Source of the DNA: Cephalotus follicularis
Lineage: Eukaryota; Streptophyta; Magnoliopsida; Oxalidales; Cephalotaceae
Direction: 5' to 3'
Length of the DNA stretch: 64,000 nt
Assembly (NCBI GenBank): GCA_001972305.1
Contig: BDDD01005142.1
Coordinates: forward strand, 20,311-84,310
Shown: in pieces, positions 1-12,239 of the stretch
Position numbering within the stretch: the first letter of the stretch is position 1
How the letters are laid out: each line of letters begins with the position of its first letter
Position numbers and translations under genes: made by a program
Notes under the pieces: generated by a model
Databases searched by the model: none
What the model saw: the letters and a program-made list of their open reading frames with translations, nothing else
Told to the model about the DNA's origin: nothing

Positions 1-256
1 CTCATCATCTTGGCTCTGACCGCGGACTAGGGATTGGATTAATGTCAACCCTAAATTAAACCACTTGTTCCAAATCTCCCAAGTGCTCGGCCAAGACTTT
101 AAATCTTCAACGGTCACAGATGTTATAGGGCCTATAACCCATTAACACGGGTGTGATGATCCCACCTTGCGCACTTGCCCATACATCTCCATGTAGCTTT
201 CACAAGGACCAAGACAACCCTTTTGCCAACACGTGGCTAGCGCTTGGGAAGGTAGA
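1..256 (-). repeat. Cop1 3' LTR, left piece (copia, minus strand)
   Basis: Non-coding. Read on the minus strand it aligns along its whole length with the plus-strand Cop2 LTR at about 45258-45570, with scattered substitutions and one indel-rich patch. It joins 8856-9470 once Gyp1 is removed: the uninterrupted Cop2 copy carries the continuous sequence at 45248-45262. The LTR continues to the left beyond the window, so its 3' end is not visible. The family is assigned from the copia coding remnants that follow at 9471-12782. Confidence 0.8.
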
Positions 257-392
257 TGTAATAACTGCAATTTCAATCCGTGTATATTGTACTCTTGATG
301 AATAAAATATGCACTTACTTGAATTTTAGTGTTTAATTGTTATATGAATGGTGGTAGCGAATTTAGTTGAGGGAATAGACCTGAATAATCAA

Positions 393-535
393 AAAATCGG
401 CCATCGAAAGCCGACTGTCATAGGGTAACAGTCGACAGCCTAGTTTATGGAGGAACAGCCGACTGTCACAGGGGAACAGTCGACTGTTTGATGCTAGGAG
501 TGGACAGTCAACTGCCAAGTGAATACAGTAGACTG
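393..535. repeat. array of short palindromes centred on GTCGAC, Gyp1 5' LTR, cluster 1
   Basis: Six or more degenerate copies of a motif of the form AACAGTCGACTGTT occur at irregular spacing of about 20-40 bp. The copy at 475-488 is a perfect 14 bp palindrome. The counterpart in the 3' LTR is at 6248-6390, with the perfect copy at 6326-6339. Function unknown. Confidence 0.75.
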
Positions 536-1580
536 GAACGGTACAGAACAGGCGTCTGGCATGCACAGAGACAGTGATGACAAGTGTTCCAATCGTGGCA
601 TGCATGAGGGATGCGTGTCACCAGCTGCCATAACATGCAGGAGGAGTGCCTTGCATGTCCTCTATTCCTTCTGCAAGATTTGAAGACCTGCAACCTGCAA
701 AAACAGAAGAGAAAGAGTAAGGAGAGGTGCATGTGAGAGAGAGAAGGAAAAGAGAGAAGGTAGAGTTAATGGGATCCTAGTGAATTCTAAGACTCTAAGC
801 CTTTATATCAGCTGTGAAAAGCTGATTTGGGTGATAGAAAACACTGAGGAGAAGGAATTGAAGGGGAGAAAAGATTTTCTTGCAGCTTGCATGTTAGAGT
901 GTTCAAGGAGAGTGAAGCTTTGATTCTCCTGGTAAGTCACTAATCCGCATTCCTTAATGTTGTTATGGTTAATAACTAGGAAAACAGACTAGGATTAGAT
1001 ATCCATATCTTCAATTAACATGATTAAGAGTTAGTAGGTTTGAATTGAAATGGAATTGGTAAATGGTTCAATAAGAGTTGAATTCATGAGCTAATGATGG
1101 TCTCCTAGTTGGATATTAGGTTGTTAGTGGATTAAACGTACTAACGATAGTAATATATATCCACTGTTAACTTGAGAACGAATGATTAAACCTGGAAATT
1201 AAGATGAAAACGAGAAGTTGTCTAAAAATGTGAAAGTGAGACTTAATGGATTATTGATAAGCTACTGTTGGGACTTGTAGTTGTAAGGAGAGGATTACTT
1301 AGACTTACTGGTATTAACGCATATATCCGTAAACACGCAATGATATAGATTAAATTCTGCAGAGATTAGAAGATTGATTGGTGAAGGAGCTTTGGAAATT
1401 AAAGAGAGAGATCAATCCAAATTGATCTCGGGATAGAGTTTAAGGTAGGGGTAATGACATGCTTTGGAAGATATATTATGCATATCATGTATGGTTAATC
1501 TTATGTGTGATTGCATGTATTGATTGGGTCAGTATTTGGACATTGAAATGCATACCCTGCTACTGCCTGCTCTTTTCCGG

Positions 1581-1740
1581 GTAAAGCAGTCGACTGTTCT
1601 TCATGGCAGTCGAATGCTCAAACGAACCAGTTGATTGTTATTCATGGAAGTCGACTACTCAAAAGAACCAGTCGACTGTTAAGAACAAACAATCGACAAC
1701 TCAACCAAACAGCGGACTGTTCATGGGAACAGTCGACTAT
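1581..1740. repeat. array of short palindromes centred on GTCGAC, Gyp1 5' LTR, cluster 2
   Basis: A second cluster of the same GTCGACTGTT-type repeat, about seven copies alternating with spacers related to CTCAAACGAACCA. The counterpart at 7421-7545 in the 3' LTR has fewer copies, so copy number has changed by repeat slippage or unequal exchange since insertion. Confidence 0.75.
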
Positions 1741-2646
1741 CCTAGGTTAAAATTCTAACACAGGCTCTGATTAGGCCTTAAATCGAATGTAATTAACCTG
1801 GCCTCCACATGGGATGACTGTGATAGTCAATCATGGCCTTATATAATTACACCTCACAAATTAAATAATGTATGCACTCCTTGTGAGAGTTGTGCATGAA
1901 TGACTATGGTATGCTAATGACCTTATTGAATTTCTTGAATTGCTATTGTTCATTACTATTTTGCTGTATATGCTACTGTTATAATTAGTATATACTAGTG
2001 GGTGTTCATAAACACTATTGTTTCCATATTTCAAGGATTAAACCAACTAAGTGCTATAAGCACGGATATGGATTTTAACTAAAGGATTCAAATGAAAACT
2101 TATTGCCAATGATTTACTACTCCTCCTATGAGAGGTACATACTGTTTTGTTCTCCAACTGGGAACCACAATTGTATTGATATCGTTTTCCCCCTATGAGA
2201 TGTACGATCATTGAATTGTTATATGTTTCTAAAAGAAAACAACTACTATATTGCATATTATATATAAACGTAATATTGTTATTACATTGATTGAATTAGC
2301 TAACCCCTACAATTTCAGATTAAGTGAAGGCATTCGGGAAGGCGCGTTGCTGAAGCTTGGAGAGCTTTGATCTACTTAAGGTTGTTATTTTATGTTGTAT
2401 TGTAATTGTAATGAACGATTCGCACTCCGTTGTTGTTGTTGTTGTACTTTCCTTATGTATAAGGATATGGTCGGATTGTCAGGGCACGTAGTATGGGCTG
2501 CGTGCGGATGACTTTGATTTATAATCCAGATTTGAATGCTTCCACTTATTTATGAAATGTTGAATGAAATGATGGATTATTTACTTATTCCTGATATCAC
2601 CACATATGCTTGTCTCAATGTAATGGAAGAACGGGGTGTGACAGCA

Positions 2647-2658
2647 TGGTATCAGAGC
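2647..2658 (+). other. Gyp1 primer binding site (tRNA-iMet type)
   Basis: TGGTATCAGAGC lies 3 bp after the 5' LTR end. This is the usual plant retrotransposon complement to the 3' end of initiator tRNA-Met, where minus-strand DNA synthesis is primed. Confidence 0.92.
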
Positions 2659-2746
2659 ATATTCCATATATGCTAGCTGGGATAAGTTTCTCGGAAATTA
2701 GGTGAATTTTTTCCTAATTATTATGTCATTCCATATAGGAAATCGA

Positions 2747-3262
2747 ATGGACCTACGAAGAGGTAGAAGAGGAAGGCGTAGAGCAGACGAAGGAGTCAAT
2801 GCACCGCCAGTGCACGAACACGATCCGCCAGCGAATGAAGGAGTGAATGTTCCTCCAGTGTAAGAAGAGAGGAGTAACTTTGACCGTATGGCTGACCTCT
2901 TCCAACATCATATTCAAACCAATGCGGAGAATATGGAACGGATAACCGATTTTATCCGACAACAGATGACTGCTAATACAGCTCACATGGAGGAAATAAA
3001 GCTATTGTACGTTCAAGCACAACCGGTTAGACAGACTTCTGGACGGTCTAGGCGAGCTTCCAAGCAGCCTGAACAGACTGCTACTCAAGATACTTCTCGT
3101 TCAAGACTCCCAACCGAAGCGGTCACCCGAATTCTGGAGGATGTAATTTTTCTGGTCTTCCAAATCATGAGGAAACTAAGTGCTTGAAGAAGGCAGGAAA
3201 ATGCCTGAGATGTGGTTCATCTGATCATCGCGTGAAAGAGTGTTCCATTGTGAAAACTCAAA
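2747..3262 (+). pseudogene. Gyp1 gag remnant
   Basis: The reading frame opens at ATG 2747 with an Arg-rich start (MDLRRGRRGRRR) and runs in one frame to 3187 with a stop at 2861. The N-terminal leader resembles Del/Tekay gag proteins. The central capsid-like retrotransposon gag domain is essentially absent. After a frame change near 3178 a zinc-knuckle remnant appears at about 3178-3245 (CLRCGSSDHRVKEC). The protein would package element RNA. It is broken by the stop, a frameshift and a large internal deletion. The protease region between it and pol (about 3260-3560) is only a short unrecognisable stretch. Confidence 0.75.
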
Positions 3263-3559
3263 CGAGTGGTGATGGAACTGGTGTAAGTGGCGCGGATGCT
3301 CAACCGAGAGGAGATACGGGAAAAAGAATCATGGAAGGTAAGGTTATACTTATCCAATAAGATATAACTGATATGAAGTTATAGTTGCTCGTGTATCGAT
3401 TGACCCTATAGCCACATACTCATTCATTGCATCATGTTTCTGTATGATTTGCATTGCATTACTATTTGTTACATATGTATTTGGAGGCGAATGCTCCAAC
3501 TATTGATTGCTTGCTGACCAATGCGATAATAGATAATAGTGCGATCACGATAGTGAGAG

Positions 3560-5185
3560 TTCAGCATCGAGCTATTACCTGGGACTGCTCCTATATCTAA
3601 AGCTCCATACCGAAAGGCTCCTGCTGAACTGAAGAAGTTGAAGATTCAATTGCAAGATTACCTTGATAAGGGCTTCATCAGGCCGAGTGTATCACCGTGG
3701 AGAGAACCGGTTCTGTTTATGAAAAAGAAGGATGGATCAATGCGGCTATGCATCGACTACAGGCTGTTAAATCAAGTAACGGTGAAGAACAAGTATCCTC
3801 TACCACATATTCAGGAGTTGTTCGATCAATTACAAGGCTCAACTGTATTCTCCAAACTTGAACTAAGAACAGGCTATCATTAGTTGAGGATCAGAGAGGG
3901 TGATGTGGAGAAGATAGCATTTCGAACCAGATATGGGCATTACGAATTCCTGATACTGCCATTTGGTTTGACAAATGCTCCTGCAGCATTTAAGTGTCTG
4001 ATGAACAAAGTGTTCCAACCCTATCTTGACCAGTTTGTTGTTATATTCCTAGACGACATCCTGATTTATTCGAAGAGCATTGAGGAACACATGCAGCACT
4101 TGAAAATTGTATTGCAGACACTACGGAAGGAACATCTATATGCCAAATTCAGCAAGTGCGAATTTTGGCTGGATCATGTGACCTTCCTAGGTCACATTGT
4201 GTCGAGTGAAGGATTGTAAGTGGATCCTTCGAAGATAGAGAGCATTGTTGATTGGCCCCAACTGAGGAACGTTACTGAGGTGCGTAGTTTCTTGGGACTG
4301 GCTGGCTACTACCGAAGGTTCATCAAAGGGTTTTCAACGCTTGCTACACCTTTGACACAGTTGACTCAGAAGAAGTCAAGTTTTGTGTGGGATGATGCTT
4401 GCGAGGCCAGTTTCCAAGGGTTGAAGAGTCGGTTGATTTTGGCTCCAGTGTTGGCATTACCGGAAGGCAATGAAGGTTTTACTGTCTATACTGATGCTTC
4501 TGGGAAGGGATTGGGATGCGTTCTTATGCAACATGGTAGGGTGATTGCATACGCATCGAGGAAGTTGAAGCCGTACGAAGAGAACTATCCCGTACACGAT
4601 CTTGAGTTGGCAGCCATAGTGTTCGCTTTGCAGAAATGGAGGCACTACCTCTATGGTACTGAATTTGAGATCTTTACTGACCACACAAGTTTAAAGTATT
4701 TGTTTTCCCAAAAGGAGATCAACATGAGACAGAGACGATGGGTGGAATTCTTTAATGATTACAACTGCAACATTCAATACCACCCAGGAAAGGTAAATGT
4801 AGTGGCAGATGCACTAAGTCGTAAGGGGATGATTGCAGGAGCAATGGTCTCACAGTGGAAGCTATTGGAGGAATTTCAGAGATGGAATCCATTCATGGTT
4901 ACCCGTGGAGTTATTGTGGAAAACATGAGAGAACAACCGGAACTTCTGGAGCGTATTCTGACTGCTCAATACAATGATTCTGAGTTATGGAGTATTTGTG
5001 ATAACCTTGACACTGACTCTGAGTTCTGCATCCATACCGATGGCACACGGAGGTTCCGAGGGTGGATATGTGTTCCGAATGACGAGGGCATCAGAAATGA
5101 ACAGTTGCAACAAGCTCACAAGTCAAAATACAGTGTTCACCCGGGAAGTTCAAAAATGTGGCACGACCTGAAAAAGAACTACTAG
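3560..5185 (+). pseudogene. Gyp1 pol: reverse transcriptase and RNase H
   Basis: One reading frame with in-frame stops at 3881 (TAG) and 4217 (TAA) and ending TAG at 5183. RT begins near 3570. Visible motifs are [33 protein letters not shown] and the catalytic box FLDD (about 4050), followed by the thumb/connection segment from about 4220. RNase H follows with [10 protein letters not shown] (about 4489) and [10 protein letters not shown]. The His-Pro-Gly motif before integrase (YHPGKVN, about 4780) is present. The TAG at 3881 falls where the family has Gln in SGYHxLRI, consistent with CAG to TAG. Apart from the stops the frame is kept over 1.6 kb, so decay is mainly by point mutation. Confidence 0.92.
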
Positions 5186-6066
5186 TGGAGTGGTATGAAA
5201 AAAGAGATTGCTGAATATGTAGCAAGATGTTTGACCTATCAGAGAGTGAAGGCTGAACATCAGAGACCTGCGGGACTGCTACAATCACTACCAGTGGTTG
5301 AATGGAAATGGAAGCATGTGACCATGGACTTCGTATCGGGATTACCGAGGTCACGGAATCAGCATGAAGCAGTGTGGGTAGTAGTGGATAGACTAATTAA
5401 GTCTGCTCACTTGCTTCCGATGAACATGACACCAACATTGGAATGGCTCCCTATGAAGCTTTGTATGGGAGAAAGTACAGATCACCTATTTGCTGGGATG
5501 AGGTAGGTGAGAGACAAGTGCTGGGACCAGACTTGGTACAAGAGAAGATCGATAAAGTGGAAATAATAAAGAAGAGACTGCTAGCTACACAAGGTCGGCA
5601 GAAGAGTTATGCCGATAGCAAGAGGAGAAAATTAGAATTCGAGAAGGGGGATCATGTTTTCCTAAAGATCTCACCTTCGAAAGGGGTACACCGTTTTAGC
5701 CTCAAAGGGAAGTTGGCACTGAGGTATATTGGGCCTTATGAGATACTGGAAAGAGTGGGGGATGTAGCATATCAGATTGCACTACCGCCTAGTTTGTCGG
5801 ATGTGCAAAACGTATTTCATGTCTCCATGTTACAGAAATACGTGCCTGACCCATCTCACATATTGAGCTACGACCCTGGATTCATCAGTCGTAAATTGTC
5901 GTATGAAGAAAGACCGACAAGGATAGTGGATCGAATGGAGAAGGTACTGAGGAATAAGACTATTCCTATGGTAAAAGTGTTGTGGCGTTTTCATGGAGCG
6001 GAGGAAGCTAAGTGGGAGCGTGAGGACGAAATGATTGAGACTTTTCCCCACTTGTTCGGGATGTAA
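5186..6066 (+). pseudogene. Gyp1 pol: integrase remnant with chromodomain-like tail
   Basis: The zinc-finger half (CLTYQRVKAEHQRPAG, about 5230) and the first catalytic-Asp segment (TMDFVSGLP, about 5320) are in the pol frame up to about 5440. Roughly 100 codons of the integrase core, including the second Asp and the Glu, are then missing. The frame changes and resumes at 5443 with MAPYEALYGRKYRSPI. The C-terminal GKLALRYIGPYEILERVG segment (GPY/F-like motif) and a final chromodomain-like stretch, VKVLWRFHGAEEAKWERE (about 5970-6030), end at TAA 6064. The tail suggests a chromovirus. It cannot catalyse integration without the core. Confidence 0.85.
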
Positions 6067-6091
6067 GGGCTAAATTAGAGGACAAATTTTC

Positions 6092-6107
6092 TTTATGGAG
6101 GGGGGAA
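6092..6107 (+). other. Gyp1 polypurine tract
   Basis: A purine-rich stretch, TTTATGGAGGGGGGAA, abuts the 3' LTR start at 6108. This is the expected primer for plus-strand DNA synthesis. Confidence 0.88.
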
Positions 6108-8855
6108 TGTAATAACCGCAATATCAATCCGTGTATATTGTACTCTTGATGAATAAAATATGCACTTACTTGAATTTTAGTGTTTAATTTTTATATGAAT
6201 GGTGGTTGAGAATTTAATTGAGGGAATAAACATAAATAATCAAAAAATCGGCCATCAACAGCCGACTGTCACAGGGTAACAGTAGACTGCCTAGTTTATG
6301 GAGAAACAGCCAACTGTCACAGGGGAACAGTCGACTGTTTGATGCTAGGAGTGGGCAGTCGACTGCCAAGTGAATACAGTCGACTGGAACGGTACAGAAC
6401 AGGCGACTGGCATGCGCAGAGACAGTGATGACAAGTGTTCTAATCGTGGCATGCATGAGGGATGCGTGTCACCAGCTGCCATAACATGCAAGAGAAGTGC
6501 CTTACATGTCCTCTATTCCTTCTGCAAGATTTGCAGACCTGCAACCTGCAAAAACAGAAGAGAAAGAGTGAGGAGAGGTGCATGTGAGAGAGAGAAGGTA
6601 GAGTTAATGGGATCCTAGAGAATTCTAAGACTCTAAGCATTTATATCAGCTGTGAAAAGCTGATTTGGGTGATAGAAAATACTGAGGAGAAGGAATTGAA
6701 GGAGAGAAAATATTTTCTTGGAGCTTGCATGTTAGAGTGTTCAAGGAGAGTGAAGCTTTGATTCTCCTGGTAAGTCACTAATCCGAATTCCTTAATGTTG
6801 TTATGGTTAATAACTAGGAAAACAGACTAGGATTAGATATCCATATCTTCTGTTAACATGATTAAGAGTTAGTAGGTTTGAATTGAAATGGAATTGGTAA
6901 ATGGTTCAATAAGAGTTGAATTCATGAGCTAATGTTGGGCTGCTAGTTGGATATTAGGTTGTTGGTGGATTAAACGTACTAACGATAGTAATATATATCC
7001 ACTGTTGACATGAGAACGAATGATTAAACCTGGAAATTAAGATGAAAATGAGAAGTTGACTAAAAATGTGAAAGTGAGACTTAATGGATTATTGTTAAGC
7101 TACTGTTGGGACTTGTAGTTGTAATGAGAGGATTACTTAAACTTACTAGTATTAACTCATATATCCGTAAACATGCAATGATATAGATTAAATTCTGCTG
7201 AGATTGGAAGATTGTTTGGTGAGGGAGCTTTGGACATTAAAGAGAGAGATCAATCCAAATTGATCTCGGGATAGCATTTAAGGTAGGGGTAATGACATGT
7301 TTTGGAAGATATATTATGCATATCATGTATGGTTAATCTTCTGTGTGATTGCATGTATTGATTGGGTCAGTATTTGGACATTGAAATGCATACCCTCCTA
7401 CTGCCTGCTCTTTTCTGGGCAAAGCAGTTGACTGTTCTTCATGGCAGTCGACTACTCAAACGAACCAGTCGACTGTTAAGAACAAACAATCGACTACTCA
7501 ACAAAACAGCCGACTGTTCTTGGGAACAGCCGACTGTCCTGGGTTAAAATTCTGACAGGGGCTCTGATTAGGCCTTAAATCGAATGTAATTAACCTGGCC
7601 TCCACATGGGATGACTGTGATAGTCAATCCTGGCCTTATATAATTACACCGCACAAATTAAACAATGTATGCACTCCTTGTGAGAGCTGTGCATGAATGA
7701 CTATGGTATGCTAATGACCTTATTTCTTTTCTTGAATTGCTATTGTTCATTACTATTTTGCTGTATATGCTACTGTTATAATTAGAATATACTAGTGGGT
7801 GTTCATAAACACTATTGTTTCCATATTTCAAGGATTGAACCAACAAAGTGCTATAAGCACGGATATGGATTTTAACTAAAGGATTCAAATGAAAACTTAT
7901 TGCCAATGATTTACTACTCCTCCTATGAGAGGTACCTACTATTTTGTTCTCCAACTGGGAACCACAATTGTATTGATATCGTTTTCCTCCTATAAGATGT
8001 ACGATCATTGAATTGTTATATGTTTCTAAAAGAAAACAACTACTATATTGCATATTATATATAAACGTAATATTGTTATTACATTGATTGAATTGTTTGT
8101 CTATGCTTAATGTCGTTAGTCGAGTGATGGCAGAGGTCACTGGCTACGGTGGTGGTCCTAGGTCCCAGGAGTTGGCCCAAACTTATCTGCCTTGCAGATC
8201 TTATGTGTTAAACTACTCGCTAACGCCGGCAATAAATGTTACATGATATATCATCGTCGGAGTGTAGGGTGATAGATAGGTGGTGCGCAGTTTGTGCTAG
8301 GAGGTAGCAACATGTGTCACCCAACCACAGAATGGATTGATTTTACCCTTGTGCGGTATTCTTGCATTGTACTGTCTATGGCCACTTGGCATGATTGCTT
8401 ATATATTGGAATACTTAATTATGTTATTTTCAATATTAAATGTCATACATGTTGCATTTATATATTCATTATCATGCATTATCTTCCTACTTAGCCAAGT
8501 GTGGACAACGGCTAACCCCTACAATTTCAGATTAAGTGAAGGCATTCGGGAAGGCGCGTTGCTGAAGCTTGGAGAGCTTTGATCTACGTAAGGTTGTTAT
8601 TTTATGTTATATTGTAATTGTAATGAACGATTCGCACTCCGTTGTTGTTGTTTTTGTACTTTCCTTATGTATAAGGATATTGTCGAATTGTACGGGCACG
8701 TAGTATGGGCTGCGTGCGGATGACTTTGATTTATAATCCAGATGTGAATGCTTCCGCTTATTTATGAAATGTTGAATGAAATGCTGGATTATTTACTTAT
8801 TCCTGATATCACCACATATGCTTGTCTCAATGTAATGAAAGAACGGGGTGTGACA
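6108..8855 (+). repeat. Gyp1 3' LTR
   Basis: A 2,748 bp LTR. It keeps the roughly 0.41 kb segment (about 8100-8510) lost from the 5' copy. Two GTCGAC clusters are at 6248-6390 and 7421-7545. The stretch CTTAGCCAAGTGTGGACAA (about 8489) is shared with the LTRs of Gyp2 and Solo2, which links the three families. Confidence 0.93.
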
Positions 8856-9470
8856 GCAAAAATCAAAGCCAAGCAGTTACTACACAATGCATGCCAGTCG
8901 CTAAGGTCTAAGGACACAACGCAGGTCACGTATGACCTACTAGTCACCTTTGACTATACAATACCGAAACAATAGGAATCCTAATGACAAAGGTGTTGAC
9001 TATCCAAGTAGGGTTCCTATGTTGGGTCAGTTCAGTGACATGCATCACAGCACGCACCTTGTATCAGCTTTAGGGTAAACCCAAATGGCCATGAGATAAT
9101 CCATCCTCCTTTACCACTCGGAGTAAACATAACACGGAATGTCTTTGTGGTTCATCAATTTCCCTAATAAAGTAAACCCATGATTTAGAACTTTTTCTAG
9201 AAGGGAGTAAGGATCTCATTCTCATAACCTCTCAGGTACTAGATCCAACCCCTCGAGTGATAGGGCAATATATGTGCCTTCAGTTGACTTGGTGATCAAC
9301 TGATCCGTTGAGACGGTTTAGGATAATAGATATAGCAAATGCCAATTGTTAATTAATATGCACAATAAAACATGAATGGAACTAAGAATGTATGTTTCCA
9401 GAGTGTATCATATGTTAAGTACATATGGTTGCAGCCTCGTCGTGGCTTGCAAGGACACCCTAATCTAAAA
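8856..9470 (-). repeat. Cop1 3' LTR, right piece
   Basis: This continues the LTR interrupted by Gyp1. On the minus strand it aligns with Cop2 44645-45262 and ends at the LTR 5' terminus (TGTTAGAT in Cop2, mutated to TTTTAGAT here, 9463-9470). It is followed immediately by a minus-strand polypurine tract. No separate genes are seen in it. Confidence 0.82.
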
Positions 9471-9483
9471 ATCTCCCACTTGG
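9471..9483 (-). other. Cop1 polypurine tract
   Basis: Minus strand CCAAGTGGGAGAT directly abuts the LTR. This is the characteristic copia plus-strand primer and sets the orientation of Cop1. Confidence 0.85.
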
Positions 9484-9499
9484 CCCTTCAGCCACGAAG

Positions 9500-11950
9500 A
9501 CCTATAGCCTAAGCATATTGCACTCTCTTGCCTCTTGAGTACTTCTCATGGCTTTGGTAAGTGGGTCTGCTAAGTTTGCTTCCGCTACGTGACTCTTTCT
9601 ACGTGACATCTTTTCTTGTGTTGTCTCAAATATTTCCCCACTAACATCTCTTTCGAAATGCTACATTCATCGATGATCTACCTGATCAAAGGATACCAAT
9701 GCTGTATATGTTTGGGCGGTAATGAAACCCGGTTCCATGCCTTGTTCAACGGCCCCAATAATTGTCACGGTCACCACAACTGGACAACCAATGGACAGAA
9801 CCATTTATATAGTTTAGTAATGAACTTCCGCATCCAGACCAGCTACAATTATCGGTATCACAGGTTGCAACATACTCTTACTCCATGGTGGAGTCTGTAG
9901 TCCTTAACTGTCTCAAACTCCTCCAACTCACACAGCACTTCAATTCAGGACCAACACATATCCTGAAATGGATTTGTGAACATCTTGATCACAGTTGAAA
10001 TTAGCGTTGACCTAACTCGTCAGTTCCAACTCAGTATCTTCTCCATATCTCAAGAAATTACCTTGAGTCTCTATCAGGTATCATATACTCTTGACAATGT
10101 CCTAGTGCGTCTCGTAGGGATTGGACTGAAATCAACTATCCATTCCACATTGGCTTATTCAACATCAGGCCTAGTACAAAGTATGGTATACATGATGGAG
10201 CCCACAGCCGTAACCCAAGGCTTGCAACTCATGCGTATCCTCTCCTCAGAAGTCTTAGAAGTCATCCTTTTGGAAAGGTGAATTCCTTGGCTAATTGGAA
10301 GTAAGCCATATATGGAATTCATTTCCATACAAATTCAGCATTCTGCAGATATACTTGTTTTGGGAAAGTCCGAACAACCTACACGATCTATCTCTTACCG
10401 ATCTTCATTTTCACAATGTAGGAAGCCTTTCCCAAATCATTTACGAAGAAGTTCTTGGTTGATTGTACTTTAACATGCCTACATCATATCCAATGTGTAT
10501 TATATCTTTCATGTACATAACCAAGAAAGTGATTTCTGGGTTATCCTATTTCCGGTAGGCATTCGGCGTATGCATGATTTGATGAAATCGAAATGGATGT
10601 TTCAGCTATAGGATGCTTGCTTAAGGTCGTGTACCTTAGGAGCTTACACCTTTTGTGCGGATGCTCCCTGGATATAGGCCCCTTCGGATTTGGGACATAA
10701 AAATGCCCTATTCAAGATAGCCCTTCAAGAAGATCATCTTGACATGCATTTGCCATAGCTCATTATCACAATGAGTAGAAATAACTTAAGATGACAGGCT
10801 CATCATCATCATTGACAGTAGGTTCGTCAGTGCCTTTCATTGAGAAAACCTTATTTCTCAGGTGCTGTCGAAATCCTTGCCTGTTATCCTCTATCGAGGA
10901 GTGCCTTGCTGAGATTCCATCTCAAGTTGGGATCCTTCCACGTTTAGAGGATTCAACATCTAGTTCCTTATTGTCCTGTGGGTGGGTTTTCACCTGGTTG
11001 AAACTCTCTTGGTTTCACCTAACTCCCACTGCTTCCTGTAATCAGGTAATTCACTCTCTAGGAATTTTGCAGTACGTGAAACATACATCTTCTGTTCACT
11101 GGGATGGTAGAAATAGTATCCTAAGCTTCCCTTAGGATATCCCATAAACTAGCAACGTCTTGATTATGCCTCAAACTTAGAAGGTTCTCACCTTCTTACA
11201 TAAGCTGGAGAGCCATTAACCTAACATTGGTTTAGGCTTGGGTTTCTCCATTTAAGTATCTCACTAGATATGAAGCTGACAGATTTCAAAGGAATTCGGT
11301 ATAGGATATGCGCTACCATCTGCAGTGCATTACCACATAATGAGATTGGAAGATCGATAAAATATATCATAGACTGGACCATATACATCAAGGTCCATTT
11401 CCACTTTTCGGATATCCCACCGTGTGGTGTTCCTAGAGGTGTCCATTGAGAGAGAACTCCATTATCTCTTAGTAATGTTGGAATTCAGCATACATGTATT
11501 TTCCCTCTTCGGTTTCCACCGAAGTGTTTACATGGGCTTACCTATTTGCTTATCTACTTCTTGTCTGAATCCCTTAAATCTCTCAAAAGATTCAAATTTA
11601 TGTTTCACCTTAAACATGTAACCAAAACCATGATGAATCATCGGTGAAGGTAATGAAGTAGAGAAAACCTCCATTTGCAATGACCGACACTAGTGCACAG
11701 ACGTCGGTTTGGACTTAACCTAATATGTCCACTACCCTTTCTCCTCACCCAGAAAAGGGAGATTTGGTCATCTTGCCAATCAAACATGGCTCACACATTT
11801 AAAAGGAACACACGTCCTGGATGACTAAAAGTCCAACCTCAACCATTGTGTTTCTCTAGATTCGTTAGGATGACCTAATCTACAATGTGAAATGTATGAA
11901 GGAATTATATCATTTCTCTCTCATAGACTTTTATTAGTAGTTCCAAGAAT
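9500..11950 (-). pseudogene. Cop1 pol remnant (integrase, reverse transcriptase, RNase H)
   Basis: Heavily decayed Ty1/copia polyprotein read on the minus strand, with no long open frame. The C-terminal RNase H end is clear at about 9600-9540 (EANLADPLTKAMRSTQE; ADPLTK is the copia hallmark). At the other end a pre-integrase/zinc segment is readable: a FRLGHPNE-like motif near 11870-11890 and CLIGKMTKSPF near 11765-11795. Between them lie the expected positions of the integrase core and RT, but stops and frameshifts prevent a confident domain call. This is the most decayed coding sequence in the window, fitting Cop1 as the oldest layer. Confidence 0.75.
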
Positions 11951-12239
11951 TGTTAATGGTAATTGTATAAGACATAGATCCCTTTTATCCATGTGCCCCT
12001 TGCACTAACTAGAACATTGTTCTTTACATAGAGATCAAGTCCTTATTATATAACCATTGTAAAATTTACAATTCATAAACACCAATAACATTGGTGTGAA
12101 TCCTTTATGCATCACCATGACGCCAGTCCTTAGCTTTATCAGCTCTCAGTTGTCTAGCATCTCTCACCCATCTACAAAGAGTTAAAAATGTTAGTCTCAC
12201 AACCTGAGTCCTATACTCAAGTTGAACTTACTCTGTAAG

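Larger units (their letters stand above)
257..2643 (+). repeat. Gyp1 5' LTR
   Basis: A 2,387 bp LTR, colinear with the 3' LTR at 6108-8855. It lacks about 0.41 kb relative to that copy at a junction near 2298; the missing piece corresponds to about 8100-8510. Related Ty3 LTRs in the window (Gyp2, Solo2) contain sequence matching the segment's right edge, so this is a deletion here and not an insertion in the 3' copy. It also has one more copy of the short GTCGAC repeat around 1620-1660 than the 3' LTR. Confidence 0.93.
257..8855 (+). mobile_element. Gyp1: Ty3/gypsy LTR retrotransposon, Del/Tekay-like, internally deleted
   Basis: Two long direct LTRs (257-2643 and 6108-8855) begin TGTAATAAC and end GGGTGTGACA. 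They flank a tRNA-Met-type PBS, gag and pol remnants, and a polypurine tract. The 5 bp flanks, GTAGA (252-256) and GCAAA (8856-8860), match the empty-site sequence in Cop2 as a diverged target duplication. The internal region is only about 3.46 kb because parts of gag, protease and the integrase core are missing. The chromodomain-like integrase tail and large LTRs suggest the Del/Tekay chromovirus group (inference). It is non-autonomous in its present state. Confidence 0.93.

Noticed and set aside
393-1740. CRISPR-like array of regularly repeated short motifs
   Set aside because: Spacing and motif length are irregular, repeats are degenerate, and the DNA is a plant LTR. There are no cas genes.
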